Under the pieces are notes generated by a model, which worked only from the letters and a program-made list of their open reading frames with translations, searched no databases and had not been told where the DNA came from. From assembly GCF_017115045.1 (NCBI RefSeq), contig NZ_JABXKK010000092.1, positions 62,001-126,000 of the forward strand: a stretch of 64,000 nt of DNA, given 5' to 3'. The position numbers and the translations under genes are program-made. How positions within the stretch are numbered: position 1 is the stretch's first letter; each line of letters begins with the position of its first letter. The DNA is from Nostoc sp. NMS8. GTDB lineage: Bacteria > Cyanobacteriota > Cyanobacteriia > Cyanobacteriales > Nostocaceae. Below, one piece after another: positions 8,208 through 18,273 of the stretch.

Positions 8208-9437
8208 TCACACCCCCACTAGCTTGCCTTTTTGACTTTCAATGTATGCGTCAACCCCTTCTCCGCCACGAGGGTATTTAGCACAAAGATGTTTGTGTTC
8301 AGCTAGGGCTGCATCAAGTTCTTCACGAGTCAAATCGTTGGCAAAGAAGCACTCACCAATCGGAGAAGGCATAGCTGCACGTTGTTTACCATCTCGTGTC
8401 AAGCTTATAGACTGGGTAGCATCCCAGAGCAAATCCCCATCTAGTAAAGGATGATCGAGTGATAAACCGATACGACTCATCAAATCTAAGATGCGATCGC
8501 GCTCTGCTGTGGGAATATAGCCGCGTTGTGCTGCAATAGTTGCAGACAAAGCCATATCTATATTCACCGCATGACCATGATATAGGGGTATCTGAGGTGC
8601 TAATTCTAAGGTAGGACTCCAAGTGTGGCCGTAAGCGATGACGCGATCGAGGTCTATTTCATGCAAGTTAGGAGTCTCTAACTCCAACATGGTTTTGATT
8701 GCTTCATAGTTAACTTTATGAGCAATCTCTTTAATTTCCGGTGTCGCATTCACATGTCCAAAGTGAGTGGACAGCAGTTCTTCGCCATATTCGTATAGCA
8801 GTTCAAAGACTTCGGAGTTAGAAACTACAGCAATTTTCACTAACTCTGCCATCCCATTACGAACTTGAGCCGTTGGCAAGGTTTTCAAGAATGAGAAATC
8901 CAGGATCACTTTCAAAGGTGCATGATATGCTCCCAAGCGATTTTTCAACTTGCGATGATTAACTGCAACCTTAATCGCCACACCTGCATCGATCAAACCA
9001 ATCAACGTGGTAGGAATGCGAATATAGTTGCTCTTGCGACGGTAAGAAGCGCAAGCAAACCCAGCTACATCAGTAACTAGACCACCACCAACAACTAATA
9101 CTGGTTCTTTACGAACTAAGCCGAAGTCCGAAAAAGCGTCAACGATTTTTTCAAAGCTTGCCAGGGTTTTAGCTGGCTCTGTAATGATGATCGGAAATAC
9201 TGTCAGTTCAATGTCATAGTGTCTAAAATATGACCTGATCTGATCGCCATAAAGTTCATGAACATTGGCATCAATTACAGTCAGACAGCGACCAAATTTT
9301 GCGTAGCTATCTGCAATTTCTCTGTTTTCAATATCAAATGCACCGTTCACATAGACAAGACTAAAATCGATTTTTTCGTAACCTTGTACGTGAAACGCAG
9401 TTTCGGTAGCTTCAAATGATGCTTGAACCTTATTCAT
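8208..9437 (-). CDS. mysA: 2-demethyl-4-deoxygadusol synthase MysA
   Basis: Sugar-phosphate cyclase of the dehydroquinate synthase-like superfamily, 409 aa, the size of the Anabaena and Nostoc enzymes. It cyclises sedoheptulose 7-phosphate to 2-demethyl-4-deoxygadusol. Visible features are the NAD-binding loop VLVVGGGLVTDVAGFACASY, the conserved RIPTTLIGLIDAGVAIK, the metal-ligand region NGMAELVKIAVVSNSE, and AYGHTWSPTLE followed by HGHAVNIDMA, both with Zn-binding histidines. First gene of the MAA operon; a long non-coding leader lies upstream. Identity as DDGS rather than a true AroB rests on the neighbouring mysB, mysD and mysC genes and on length. Confidence 0.94.
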   Translation of the reverse strand: MNKVQASFEATETAFHVQGYEKIDFSLVYVNGAFDIENREIADSYAKFGRCLTVIDANVHELYGDQIRSYFRHYDIELTVFPIIITEPAKTLASFEKIVDAFSDFGLVRKEPVLVVGGGLVTDVAGFACASYRRKSNYIRIPTTLIGLIDAGVAIKVAVNHRKLKNRLGAYHAPLKVILDFSFLKTLPTAQVRNGMAELVKIAVVSNSEVFELLYEYGEELLSTHFGHVNATPEIKEIAHKVNYEAIKTMLELETPNLHEIDLDRVIAYGHTWSPTLELAPQIPLYHGHAVNIDMALSATIAAQRGYIPTAERDRILDLMSRIGLSLDHPLLDGDLLWDATQSISLTRDGKQRAAMPSPIGECFFANDLTREELDAALAEHKHLCAKYPRGGEGVDAYIESQKGKLVGV

Positions 9438-10626
9438 TTTGTTGCCCTTATTCCAATTAAAAAGTTGTGAGATTTCGGTAATAATTGCGATTTACCCTAA
9501 TGTCTGCCAGCACGCAACTATGCTTTTTATCCTTTCAGATAAAAGACAGTACAAAATTAGCTTTTTATTAAAAGCTAACGTATATTACTGACTGGTAATG
9601 TTTTTAAACAACACCATTCATTTGAGTAAATTCTGTAGACTGGTTAACCTTTAATTCGGCATAACCACAAAGAATTCAATTAGCCCCACTAGTAATATAT
9701 TGCATAGTACTTACCTGCTTTTTCTGTGGGTTATTGACTTTAAATTGGGGAAATTCATCGAATTCAGATTTATTCCACTATATCTAAATATAGTGGCTTT
9801 CCAACTGTCCGATTCCGCAGAAATTCTAGCCTAGACAACTGATGGTATCGTTCCTCTCCAAGCTTCAATTTCAGGTTAGAACCCTGATTAATTGTTAGTT
9901 CGCTGTTTATTAGCATTAGTCTAAAGCCTTATATTACTAAATCTTTTACACTCTATTTATTTCAGAATGACAGTCGACTTTTAGGAAGTTCACTAAATTT
10001 CTATTAACTCCAATATGTTTATCTCTAGCAACTTTCCGATCGGTAGATTTTACAAAACTCATATCTTAGTAAACTACTCATATTATTTCTTATTGTCTAT
10101 CTCCAGACTGACATTTGATATTACAGGTATGATTAATCCCGATCTTACTGTGTTTTTGCATTAGTCTTAAACCAGAAAATAGCTAAAAATACAGATGACT
10201 AACTGTATTTCATTCGGAGCATAAGTACAATAACTCTTCGTTTGAGTTAATTTAATACCCAGCGATTCATCTGCCTACCTCAGTAACTTCTGAAAATTCA
10301 GAATTTAAATATATCTGAGTTTTTGTAATGAAAATTTAACTTTTCTAAGGAACGGTTCTGTCTGTTAGAGGGTTCTCAGTTTGCTTTAATTGCCTTCTTA
10401 TCGCTAAATTAACCCTTTTAAGTTACCAACCAGCAAATAATTTACTAGTTGGTAACTTAAAACTACAACACAAATCATAACATTACACTAATACAAATCA
10501 TAACATCTGTAAATATATTTAAGTCAATCCACCGTGCGAGGTGTACTAAATAAGCAGGTATCTACAAAAAAGTATGCCTAAAGATAGATGCTTTATACAA
10601 CAAGATGTTTTATATAATTCACAACT
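9438..10626. other. Long AT-rich non-coding region upstream of mysA
   Basis: About 1.2 kb with no supportable gene on either strand. It presumably carries the promoter of the MAA operon. The only clear structure is the hairpin at 9557-9578. Confidence 0.4.
9557..9578 (-). promoter_or_regulatory. Perfect hairpin in mysA leader, attenuator-like
   Basis: Nine-base perfect stem TTAGCTTTT-TATT-AAAAGCTAA about 120 bases upstream of mysA. Read toward mysA the stem is followed by ATTTTG, so it could act as a weak terminator or attenuator in the leader. Whether the transcript begins upstream of it is unknown. Confidence 0.35.
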
Positions 10627-10683
10627 CAGGAGTCAGAATTCAGCAATTCTGTTAGCGCAGCCCATTCTGAATTCTGACTCCTG
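10627..10683. repeat. 17-bp inverted repeat (CAGGAGTCAGAATTCAG)
   Basis: Perfect 17-base arms CAGGAGTCAGAATTCAG and CTGAATTCTGACTCCTG separated by 23 bases. The arm resembles the GAATTCAG-type heptamer repeats at 16294-16318. Intergenic, no gene association. Confidence 0.75.
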
Positions 10684-10783
10684 TTTTATTATTCTGCGGG
10701 TATGGTTCGCGGGTAGAAGATTGCGACTAATTGCCATCGATAGAAAACTACTGCCAGGATATGCGATCGCAGGTAGTACACTC

Positions 10784-10950
10784 TTAGAGGTTGTTTGAAA
10801 AGTGTTTTGCTGTGACTTTAGGCACTTTAGATCCCCCCTAACCCCCCTTAAAAAGGGGGGAACCGGAATCAAAGTCCCCCTTTTTAAGGGGGACTTAGGG
10901 GGATCTAAAATTTTTGATACCGACAAGAGGACTTTTCAAACATCCTCTCA
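10784..10950. mobile_element. MITE-like element, copy 2
   Basis: 167-bp non-coding element with ends TTAGAGGTTGTTTGAAAAGT and the complement of TGAGAGGATGTTTGAAAAGT. The centre is an almost perfect palindrome of GGGGGATC/GATCCCCC and AAAAAGGGGG blocks and would fold into a long hairpin. It looks like the simple form of the family, with no nested insert, and is in the opposite orientation to copy 3. No transposase is encoded, so movement would need one in trans. Confidence 0.8.
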
Positions 10951-11357
10951 GACATAATAGACATCTGGTGAAAAAGAATTGTTTTGACGTAGCAGTGCTA
11001 CGTCTCTACAAGGATTCTGGATAACGCATATTTAATTTTTGGAGATATCTAATGAGACACACTGTCTTTATATCATGTCTGCGTTTAAAATAGACAATTT
11101 TACTGTCGTACTAAATGTGGGAATTTGCGAGTGCGATCGCTTAGTTACTTATGATCTAAAAAATTGAGTATTTCTAACAGACAGAATCTATTTAAATTAC
11201 TTTTTATAAAATCTTAATATTTCTCAACTAAGTTTAAAAAATCTTGGGATTGAGTTCATAATTAAGTAGCGATCGCTTTGTAAAGGTTAGTTGATATTTC
11301 TTGTCAAACTGCGAGTAAAGTTGGAAACTTAAGAAATACGACACACGCAATTATTTT

Positions 11358-11849
11358 ATGACTGCTATTTCTAACTTTGAATTCAAACGACCAATTTGGC
11401 AAACCGCAATCATATTGACTTTAGGCTTTTGGCTCAGTGCAAGTCTAGTTTTAGACTGGGTAATTATGCCTAGCCTTTATCTTTCTGGGATGATGAGCCA
11501 AGCTGGTTTTACGACAGCAGGCTATACGATTTTTTGGAACTTCAATCGTATGGAGTTATTATCTGCTGCGATCGTATTGACTGGGGCACTAGCTTTAGGA
11601 AAAACTCAATATCACTGGCGTATTGGCAGTATTGTTCTATCTGGGCTGTTGCTAACTATAGCTATGCTTGACACCTATTTCTTAACTCCGCAGATGTGCG
11701 CCATAGGAGTTCAACTCAACCTATTTGAAGCTGCTGCTGCTATTCCATCGACAATGAATTTACTGCACAGTGGTTATTGGCTACTGGAAGTAGTTAAGCT
11801 GGTAGCATGTGGTACGCTTTTAACCTGGTGCTGGCGGGAGCAAGTTTAA
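11358..11849 (+). CDS. Small four-TM membrane protein, DUF4149-like
   Basis: 163 aa with four hydrophobic segments (about 15-40, 60-80, 90-108 and 138-158) and few charged residues. The first helix is followed by a MPSLY motif and a FNRMELL segment, which recall the DUF4149/TMEM205-like family; the assignment is tentative. No RBS stands out. It is alone between long non-coding regions and is followed at once by a strong terminator, so it is probably a monocistronic integral membrane protein of unknown function. Confidence 0.75.
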   Translation: MTAISNFEFKRPIWQTAIILTLGFWLSASLVLDWVIMPSLYLSGMMSQAGFTTAGYTIFWNFNRMELLSAAIVLTGALALGKTQYHWRIGSIVLSGLLLTIAMLDTYFLTPQMCAIGVQLNLFEAAAAIPSTMNLLHSGYWLLEVVKLVACGTLLTWCWREQV

Positions 11850-11899
11850 GTCGATAGAGAAATATAACAGTGAGAATGTCTAATTATAAATCTCACGCC

Positions 11900-11930
11900 A
11901 AAGACGCAAATCCCTTATTTGCGTCTTTTT
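11900..11930 (+). terminator. Strong rho-independent terminator
   Basis: Perfect 12-base stem AAAGACGCAAAT / ATTTGCGTCTTT with a five-base loop and a run of T, about 50 bases after the small membrane protein gene. Confidence 0.88.
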
Positions 11931-13155
11931 GCTACATATATCTTAAGTAGATAAACAAAAATTTTTCCAGTAATTGTTGTAATTAAATAAGTATCTATAA
12001 TTATCTTTTACTGTACATTTTCAGCCTTCCCGGACATCCGAACAAATAAATATTTATGACAATTTTCTGGAAGATGCTATTAATTAGTTTTCATGTTTGC
12101 TTTACTGATTTATCATGAAGTTTATACATTTCTACTAACTTTTTTTGAAAATTATAGTAACCTGAATTTTAGTGAGTACTTTGCTTGTTATCTACCATCT
12201 AGTTGAAAACAGCTATTTTGCAGGTATTTACTACCAATGAAGAATTTCGCTGTAAATTCTTGAATTTGTCACTCTAAATTGTGCAGGTGACTATTTAGCC
12301 CCAGCCCACACAACATTAGAACCCGTTTGCAGTACTTATGAAGAGATTCCCTTGTGCTGAATTGTCTGCCTGTGCATCTCACTACACACCATCATGGCGA
12401 CAATTATCAGCTAACTCATCCTTGGTCGGAGGTTTACCATTCTTGTTGTGCGATAATTTTGCCCAATCCCAACATTAAGAGTTGCTCTACAATCACCAAC
12501 CTAAGTAAGACATTGAGTTTTTTGAATGCTTAGTTTTTAATCATACTTTTTCTCTGGAAGGAGTTTACCTCAAGAATAAACTTCTTAAAAAAGTACCCGA
12601 CCACTTTCGCCACGGCTGTAAAAACATAGTTCATCAGTGCGGACTGAATGCCTCAAAGCCTTGATTTAGCAGCATTTACCTCTGTATAATAGTATATTTT
12701 GGTCGCTTTCTATTTTAGCATTGGGAGCAACAAAAATTTTGCAAGAGAACTAAAGCATCTGTAATTTAAGGCTGCAAAATACGGATAACAATGATGCTTT
12801 TGTGACTGATGGGCGAGAGCCAATTGTCTATAGGTGGCACTTGAGCTACTGTTAGATTGGCTAGATTAGCTAAAGATACAGAAAACCAATCTAATTTTTG
12901 AAATACTATATCCTGGCAACTAGTCGGGCAATTTTGCTATTGGTCAGTAGCATAAATTGGTTTAGTTGTAATTCGCGGATTATAGCTTAACAGAGATTGG
13001 TGAATTAAGAGTTGGGGGGTGTGGAATCTCTGTACTAACTCAATTGTGACCACTATATTTATCTGATAGTGCTTCTAACAAAGTCGCAGTGAATTCCGAA
13101 AAGGTAATTCACTAATTTTGCCTGCAAATATTAATTTTATTCCAAAGCAATTCCA
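11931..13155. other. 1.2-kb non-coding region upstream of patA
   Basis: No supportable open frame or RNA gene. AT-rich, without the mobile repeats found elsewhere. It may hold distant promoters and a long leader for patA, but no specific site could be identified. Confidence 0.4.
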
Positions 13156-14259
13156 ATGAAGACACTTCCGATTAGTAGATACAGATTTTTCCAAAAGCTT
13201 CAGCCCCTACCGTTGTTAAAAAAAATCACTGGTAAGTCTGTAACTGGTTGTTTGCAGGTGTTTAGTACATCAGGCTCTTGGTCAATATATGTGGACGAGG
13301 GTAAACTAATTTATGCCTGCTACTCAGAGAAAATGTTTGAGCCGCTTTACAGAAATTTGCAGTGTTTGAGTCAGGAAATTTCTACTCTCCCTGACGGAAT
13401 CAAAGACCAGTTGCGGGCAATATTTGAAACTGGTATTGAAAATCAGGCAATACCGAATCCAGATTATCTAGCTATTTGTTGGTTAGTCAATCAGAAATAT
13501 ATCAGTCCTTCTCAAGCAGCAATGCTGATAGAGCAATTGGCGCTAGAAGTTCTGGAGTCATTTCTGAACTTAGAAGAGGGGAGTTATGAATTTATTTCTG
13601 AAAGCTTTCTGGATGATATGCCAAAGTTTTGTCATCTAAATCTCCGCTTACTAGTTGAACAATGTCTAACACCCCAAAGCTTTGAACAAGACTCTCGTAG
13701 AGAAGTAGCTTATCGTCAAACCTCACCAAGTTCTCAATCACACCCCTCACAATTTTTCCAAATAAATGAGCTACAATCAAAAGCCAAAACTACACCAAAA
13801 TTGCCTGAAATAAACAGCTATAAACCAGCAGCCTACTCTGTTAGGAGTAATGAATATAGGGGTCAGCAAATTATTCAACCGCCTGTTGACAAAAAAATCT
13901 ACACAATCTTTTGTATTGATGACAATCCTACAGTCTTGAATGCTGTTAAAAGTTATTTAGATGAGCAAACATTTTCTGTTATGGGAGTTACCGATTCTTT
14001 AAAAGCTTTAATGCAGATTGTCCGTATAAAACCCGACATAATTTTGTTGGATATTTCGATGCCTAATTTAGATGGATATGAACTCTGCTCTTTACTGCGT
14101 AAACACTCACATTTTAAGAATACACCTGTGATTATGGTGTCAGAAAAAGTAGGATTTATAGATAGAGCTAAAGCTAAGATAGTTAGAGCATCAGGCTATT
14201 TAACTAAGCCTTTTACAGAAGGAGATTTACTAAAAGTAATTTTTCAACATATTGTTTAA
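13156..14259 (+). CDS. patA: Heterocyst pattern regulator PatA
   Basis: Response-regulator-like protein, 367 aa, required in Anabaena for intercalary heterocysts, where it acts with HetR. The N-terminal PATAN (DUF4388-type) domain (about 1-165) begins MKTLPISRYRFFQKLQP and includes TGCLQVFSTSGSWSIYV and NPDYLAICWLVNQKYIS, all strongly PatA-like. A variable Ser/Gln-rich linker (about 185-245) is followed by a C-terminal receiver domain (about 252-367) with acidic CIDDN, phospho-acceptor Asp299 in LLDISMPNLDGYE, and Lys in TKPF. The length is near that of Anabaena PatA (379 aa). It is followed by a decayed receiver fragment. Confidence 0.92.
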   Translation: MKTLPISRYRFFQKLQPLPLLKKITGKSVTGCLQVFSTSGSWSIYVDEGKLIYACYSEKMFEPLYRNLQCLSQEISTLPDGIKDQLRAIFETGIENQAIPNPDYLAICWLVNQKYISPSQAAMLIEQLALEVLESFLNLEEGSYEFISESFLDDMPKFCHLNLRLLVEQCLTPQSFEQDSRREVAYRQTSPSSQSHPSQFFQINELQSKAKTTPKLPEINSYKPAAYSVRSNEYRGQQIIQPPVDKKIYTIFCIDDNPTVLNAVKSYLDEQTFSVMGVTDSLKALMQIVRIKPDIILLDISMPNLDGYELCSLLRKHSHFKNTPVIMVSEKVGFIDRAKAKIVRASGYLTKPFTEGDLLKVIFQHIV

Positions 14260-14316
14260 TTTCCTATGATGAAAACCAACTCTACTTAAATAACCTATTA
14301 TTTTGGAGATTTAAGG

Positions 14317-14501
14317 TTGAGTATTATCTGGATTGCTACCATTTTATTTATAGAAGATTGTCTGAGTGAATTTAAATTAATTAGTCATTATCTTACAGAT
14401 TGGGATTACAATTTTATCAAGACAGATAGTTCTAAAGAAGCTCTAAAAATAATCTTAGAAGAAACTGCCGGCTACGATTGTTACTAATGAAGATATTACC
14501 A
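14317..14501 (+). pseudogene. Frameshifted receiver-domain (CheY-like) relic
   Basis: Directly behind patA an open stretch reads ATILFIEDCLSEFKLISHYL and later SSKEALKIILEETAGYDC before a stop. The pattern matches the first half of a receiver domain, with ILFIED in place of the usual acidic ILVVED. If one base is added near 14481 the frame continues as DCLLMKILP, like the phospho-acceptor segment D-LLMDI-MP. Nothing recognisable follows. A GGAG lies upstream of a possible TTG start. Read as the remains of a cotranscribed CheY-like gene. Confidence 0.6.
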
Positions 14502-14593
14502 TAAAGAATGTTTCAATCATTACAATAGCGATCGCACCCCTCTTGTTTAGGATTTTACAATGCTTTATCCTACCTGTAGGGATAATTCATGAA

Positions 14594-16246
14594 TTACCCT
14601 TTCCGTCTAGCTTGGATTGCTTGTACCAGTGCATCTAAGCGTTGATTAGAATTAAAACTACCATTGGAAGCAGCTGCGATCGCCCGTACCTCACTCAATG
14701 ATGCTTGTCGATTGGCATAGAGTGTTGCGATCCCCAAAACAATAGCTGCTACTAGAGCTACACTTACCCCTATTAGTAATCGTTGCTGATGGCGGACGCT
14801 CTTTTGTTCACTTGCCAATCGCGCCTCAGTTTCTTTAAGCCGTTCTCCTTCTAATTTTTGTTGGAATTCTCGACGTTCCAAGTCTTGGCTAGCTGCTAAA
14901 AATCGATAGTCCAAATCGCTGAGACTTTTACGCTGAGTCTAATCCAATACCTCTTGTAAGGCATTTCCCCTTAGCAGGCGTGACTAATCTTGAAAATCCG
15001 ATGCTACCCAAGCATTGAATGGCAGTGAGTAAGGGCGCAAATTGTCTAACTGTCTTAACACCCATTCTGAATTGAAAATACTGCGGTAGATCGGATTTTT
15101 AATTCTGAGATAGCCATTGTATTTCTCAACCAATCCCGATAGTAAAAGCTCCGTCTGTTCTCGACTATCATCGGTAGGTATGGGAGATATCGGAGGTAGA
15201 GGTAAGGAGTCGCTAATGTCTTTATTGTTTGCGTCCCCCCTGTCCTCGATTTCCTCTGCTTGCAATACCTGCTGATAAAGACTTAACAACCGTCCGGCTT
15301 GTTGTTGGTTGAAAAGTAAGCGATCGCGAATAGTGCGGAGGTGTTCTGGTTCATCTTGTGATTCCCAGTGTTGAATAATGTGCGATCGCACCAATTCTTC
15401 TACCCAATACGCCTCAGTTTTTGGCGATAAAACAATTTTTTGATCTGATGACTTTGATGCACTTTGCAGAACTAACTGACAGAGTTTTTGAGTCAGAAAC
15501 GGTTGTCCCCCTGTCCAGTAGATTACCTCTTGTAGCACAACTTCTGGTTGGCTAATTGCTTCCTTTAACCCATTTAGCAATGGGCTAGCTTCATGCAATC
15601 GAAAACCGTATAACTCTATAGCCGTCCCAATATTAAAAGGTGTCCGGCGTTTGTCAGCAATTAAGTCAGATGGACTGACTACTCCAAACAATGCAAATCC
15701 CAAGCGTTGAAAATTCGGATCGTGTGCTTGCTGATTGTAGCAATGACGAATCCAGGCAAAAAAGTCATTGACCGGAAAATTCAAACTCAGTAAACTATCA
15801 ATCTCATCAATGAAAATGAAAATGCCTTTGGCTTTGTCGTCTGTTTCACCATCGCCCTTGACATTTGGCAGCAACACTTCTTCAACAAACTGGTGTAGTT
15901 TTTGTATAGGAGAAAGACCTGCTTGTATATCCCACCATTGCTTAAAGTTGACGTGTTCCGCCAGATTTAACCCGTAGAACATGCTAACAATGATTCCTTT
16001 ATACCATTGTGCTGATGTGGTATCGTCGCTACCCAATTGAGTCACATCTAGGTAAACACATTTATAGCCTTCTGACTTGAGACGATGACTTATTCGCTGT
16101 AATAGGGATGACTTACCCATTTGGCGAGAGTTAAAGACATAGCAAAAATCACCATTTTTTAGACTGGTATAAAGCTTTTCGTCTGCCTGACGCACAACAT
16201 AAGTGGGATCGTCACTGTGGAGGCTACCGCCAACTTGGTATCTCAT
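14594..16246 (-). pseudogene. Decayed AAA-like ATPase gene (AAA_35 type)
   Basis: The first 420 codons give an AAA-like ATPase domain: MRYQVGGSLHSDDPTYVVRQ start, Walker A-like FNSRQMGKSSLLQ (about 39-51), Walker B-like IFIFIDEIDSLL, and GGQPFLTQKLCQL. In the same frame, two TAG stops occur at 14984-14986 and 14939-14941. Between and after them family-like sequence continues (SRLLRGNALQEVLD, then SLSDLDYRFLAASQDLERRE), followed by a coiled coil, one TM helix and DALVQAIQARRKG, ending at 14594. Relatives usually continue into WD40 or similar repeats, which are missing. So the gene has two nonsense codons and a lost 3' end. The 420-aa ATPase part could still be made. Confidence 0.8.
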
Positions 16247-16293
16247 GCAAAAGTGTGATTAGAAAAAAAAGAAGATATAAAAACGATAATTGA

Positions 16294-16318
16294 AGAATTC
16301 AGAATTCAGAATTCAGAA
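16294..16318. repeat. Short tandem heptamer (AATTCAG)n
   Basis: About three and a half tandem units of AATTCAG in the spacer between the divergent ATPase relic and the channel-like gene. Typical short tandem repeat of Nostocales intergenic DNA. Confidence 0.7.
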
Positions 16319-16507
16319 TTTTGTTTAGGGAGACAAAAAGAAAAATTAAAACCTTTTACTCTTATCTTTATACCTTTATACTCCCTGCCCCCAGTCCCTT
16401 TTTCAAGCAATCGTGTTGTCAGCTACAGTTATATTCTAGGAAAGTAGGCAACAATATTCGTGAATAACTAGAAATGCAGCCCTACCTATAAAAGATGCTG
16501 CCGTTTC

Positions 16508-18199
16508 ATGAAACCCCGAATTATTGTTTGTGGCTTAGGACGTACCGGATATAAAACCTTTCGTCTGCTGAGACATCAGGGAGCCTTCGTTGTTGGTATT
16601 CATCATCAATCTATCCCTGGCGAAACGGCAGGAGATGTGATTGTTGGCGATTTACAAGCAGCTTCTACCCTAACAGCAGCAGGAATACAACAGGCACATA
16701 CTATAGTAATCGCTGGATCTAAAGATGCTTTGAATTTGTCTATTATGATGCAGGCGCGGGTGCTGAATCCCCAGATTCGGATTATCAACCGTTTTTATAA
16801 TACAAATTTAGGAGAGCGCTTAGATCAAAGTTTGCCAGACCATTTGAGTATGAGTGTTGTAGGATTAGCAGCACCCGTATTCACCTTTGCAGCAATGGGA
16901 AACCGAGCGATCGGACAAATCAAATTATTTCAGCAAAATTGGCCAATTCACGAAGAATACATTGATGAAAATCACTTCTGGAAGGGTCGAAAGCTGAGTG
17001 AATTGTGGGAAGACCGATCGCGAATGCTAATTTATTACTTGCCAGTCAAAGGCGAGATGGATTTAGTGTCAGCTGTCATCTCTGGACAAGAAATCCAAGT
17101 AGGCGATCGCATAATTATAGGCACTCAACCCCGCATCCGTTCTCCCCGGCGATCGTTGATTAGAAAACTGCTGAAAGTTATGACTAATTTTAAGCAGTTT
17201 CAAGAACACGGGCGATCGGTAGTGCTGGGTGCGATTGCACTATTGGCGGTGATTGCGATCGCTACATTCACCTATATGTCGGCTGAGTTGAGTTTGTCTC
17301 CTGTCGATGCTCTATATTTTTCTGTAGGCATGATTACTGGAGCAGGTGGTAATGACAAAGTAGTAGAAAATGCTCCTAACAGTATTAAGTTATTTACTGT
17401 TGTGATGATGCTGGTTGGAGCAGTGGTGATTGGTATTTGGTATGCCATGCTCACCGATTTTGTCTTAGGAAGCCGCTTTAAGCAATTTTGGGATGCAGCC
17501 CGAATTCCCCAGCGATCGCACTACATTGTCTGTGGCTTGAGTGGCATTGGCGTGAGAATTGTCCAGCAACTCCACGCCAGCGGACATGAAGTTGTAGTAG
17601 TTGAACCCGACTCCAACAGTAAATATATCAATACCGCCCGCGAACTCGGTATCCCTGTCATTCAGGGCGATGCTAGCTTTCGCACAATACTCAAAGCCAG
17701 CAATATAGACTCTGCCGCCGCAGTGCTGGCTGTTACTAGTAATGATGCTACCAATCTAGAAATTGCCCTCAAAGCCAAAGGTTTGACACCCAGCATTCCG
17801 GTGATTGTTCATTATGCCGATCCCGATTTTGCTGGCATAGCGCAACAGCTATTTGGCTTCGAGGCCGTACTGAGTCCGGCTGAACTAGCAGCCCCAGCTT
17901 TTGCCGCTGCCGCACTAGGGGGACGCATCCTCGGCAATGGCATCACAGCAGATAGTCTTTGGGTGGCTTTTGCCACTGTGATTACAGCTTCACATGCCTT
18001 TTGTGGTCAGTGGGTGAAAGATGTAGCCATGTCTGCTGACTGTGTACCTTTGTACGTAGAAACTAATCATCAAACTCTTCATGGCTGGGATTTGTTAGAA
18101 ACAAATCTCAGTGATGGTGATGTTCTATATATGACTATGCCAGCAACGCGGCTATATCAATTGTGGCGAGACGAGCGAGTTTGTGAATCACACGCTTAA
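16508..18199 (+). CDS. Two-TM channel-like protein with two TrkA-N domains
   Basis: 563 aa. An N-terminal Rossmann/TrkA-N domain (IIVCGLGRTGYKTFRLL, about 1-130) and a TrkA-C-like part (to about 215) precede two TM helices (about 237-258 and 293-315) flanking a pore-like loop. A second TrkA-N domain (YIVCGLSGIGVRIVQQL, about 338-460) follows, then a C-terminal domain. The layout is that of a K+ channel/RCK-type regulated ion conductor in the plasma membrane. The pore loop reads ALYFSVGMITGAGGND where potassium channels have a TVGYGD filter, so ion selectivity is uncertain. Monocistronic, divergent from the ATPase relic. Confidence 0.8.
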   Translation: MKPRIIVCGLGRTGYKTFRLLRHQGAFVVGIHHQSIPGETAGDVIVGDLQAASTLTAAGIQQAHTIVIAGSKDALNLSIMMQARVLNPQIRIINRFYNTNLGERLDQSLPDHLSMSVVGLAAPVFTFAAMGNRAIGQIKLFQQNWPIHEEYIDENHFWKGRKLSELWEDRSRMLIYYLPVKGEMDLVSAVISGQEIQVGDRIIIGTQPRIRSPRRSLIRKLLKVMTNFKQFQEHGRSVVLGAIALLAVIAIATFTYMSAELSLSPVDALYFSVGMITGAGGNDKVVENAPNSIKLFTVVMMLVGAVVIGIWYAMLTDFVLGSRFKQFWDAARIPQRSHYIVCGLSGIGVRIVQQLHASGHEVVVVEPDSNSKYINTARELGIPVIQGDASFRTILKASNIDSAAAVLAVTSNDATNLEIALKAKGLTPSIPVIVHYADPDFAGIAQQLFGFEAVLSPAELAAPAFAAAALGGRILGNGITADSLWVAFATVITASHAFCGQWVKDVAMSADCVPLYVETNHQTLHGWDLLETNLSDGDVLYMTMPATRLYQLWRDERVCESHA

Positions 18200-18273
18200 A
18201 TACAGCAGGGAATAGGAAACAGGGTTGAAAGTCTCTTGGTATATGACTTTTTATGCAGTTTTGTACCTCATTT

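Noticed and set aside
10574..10798. 74-codon open stretch upstream of MITE copy 2
   Set aside because: Made largely of the 17-bp inverted repeat and the end of the MITE.
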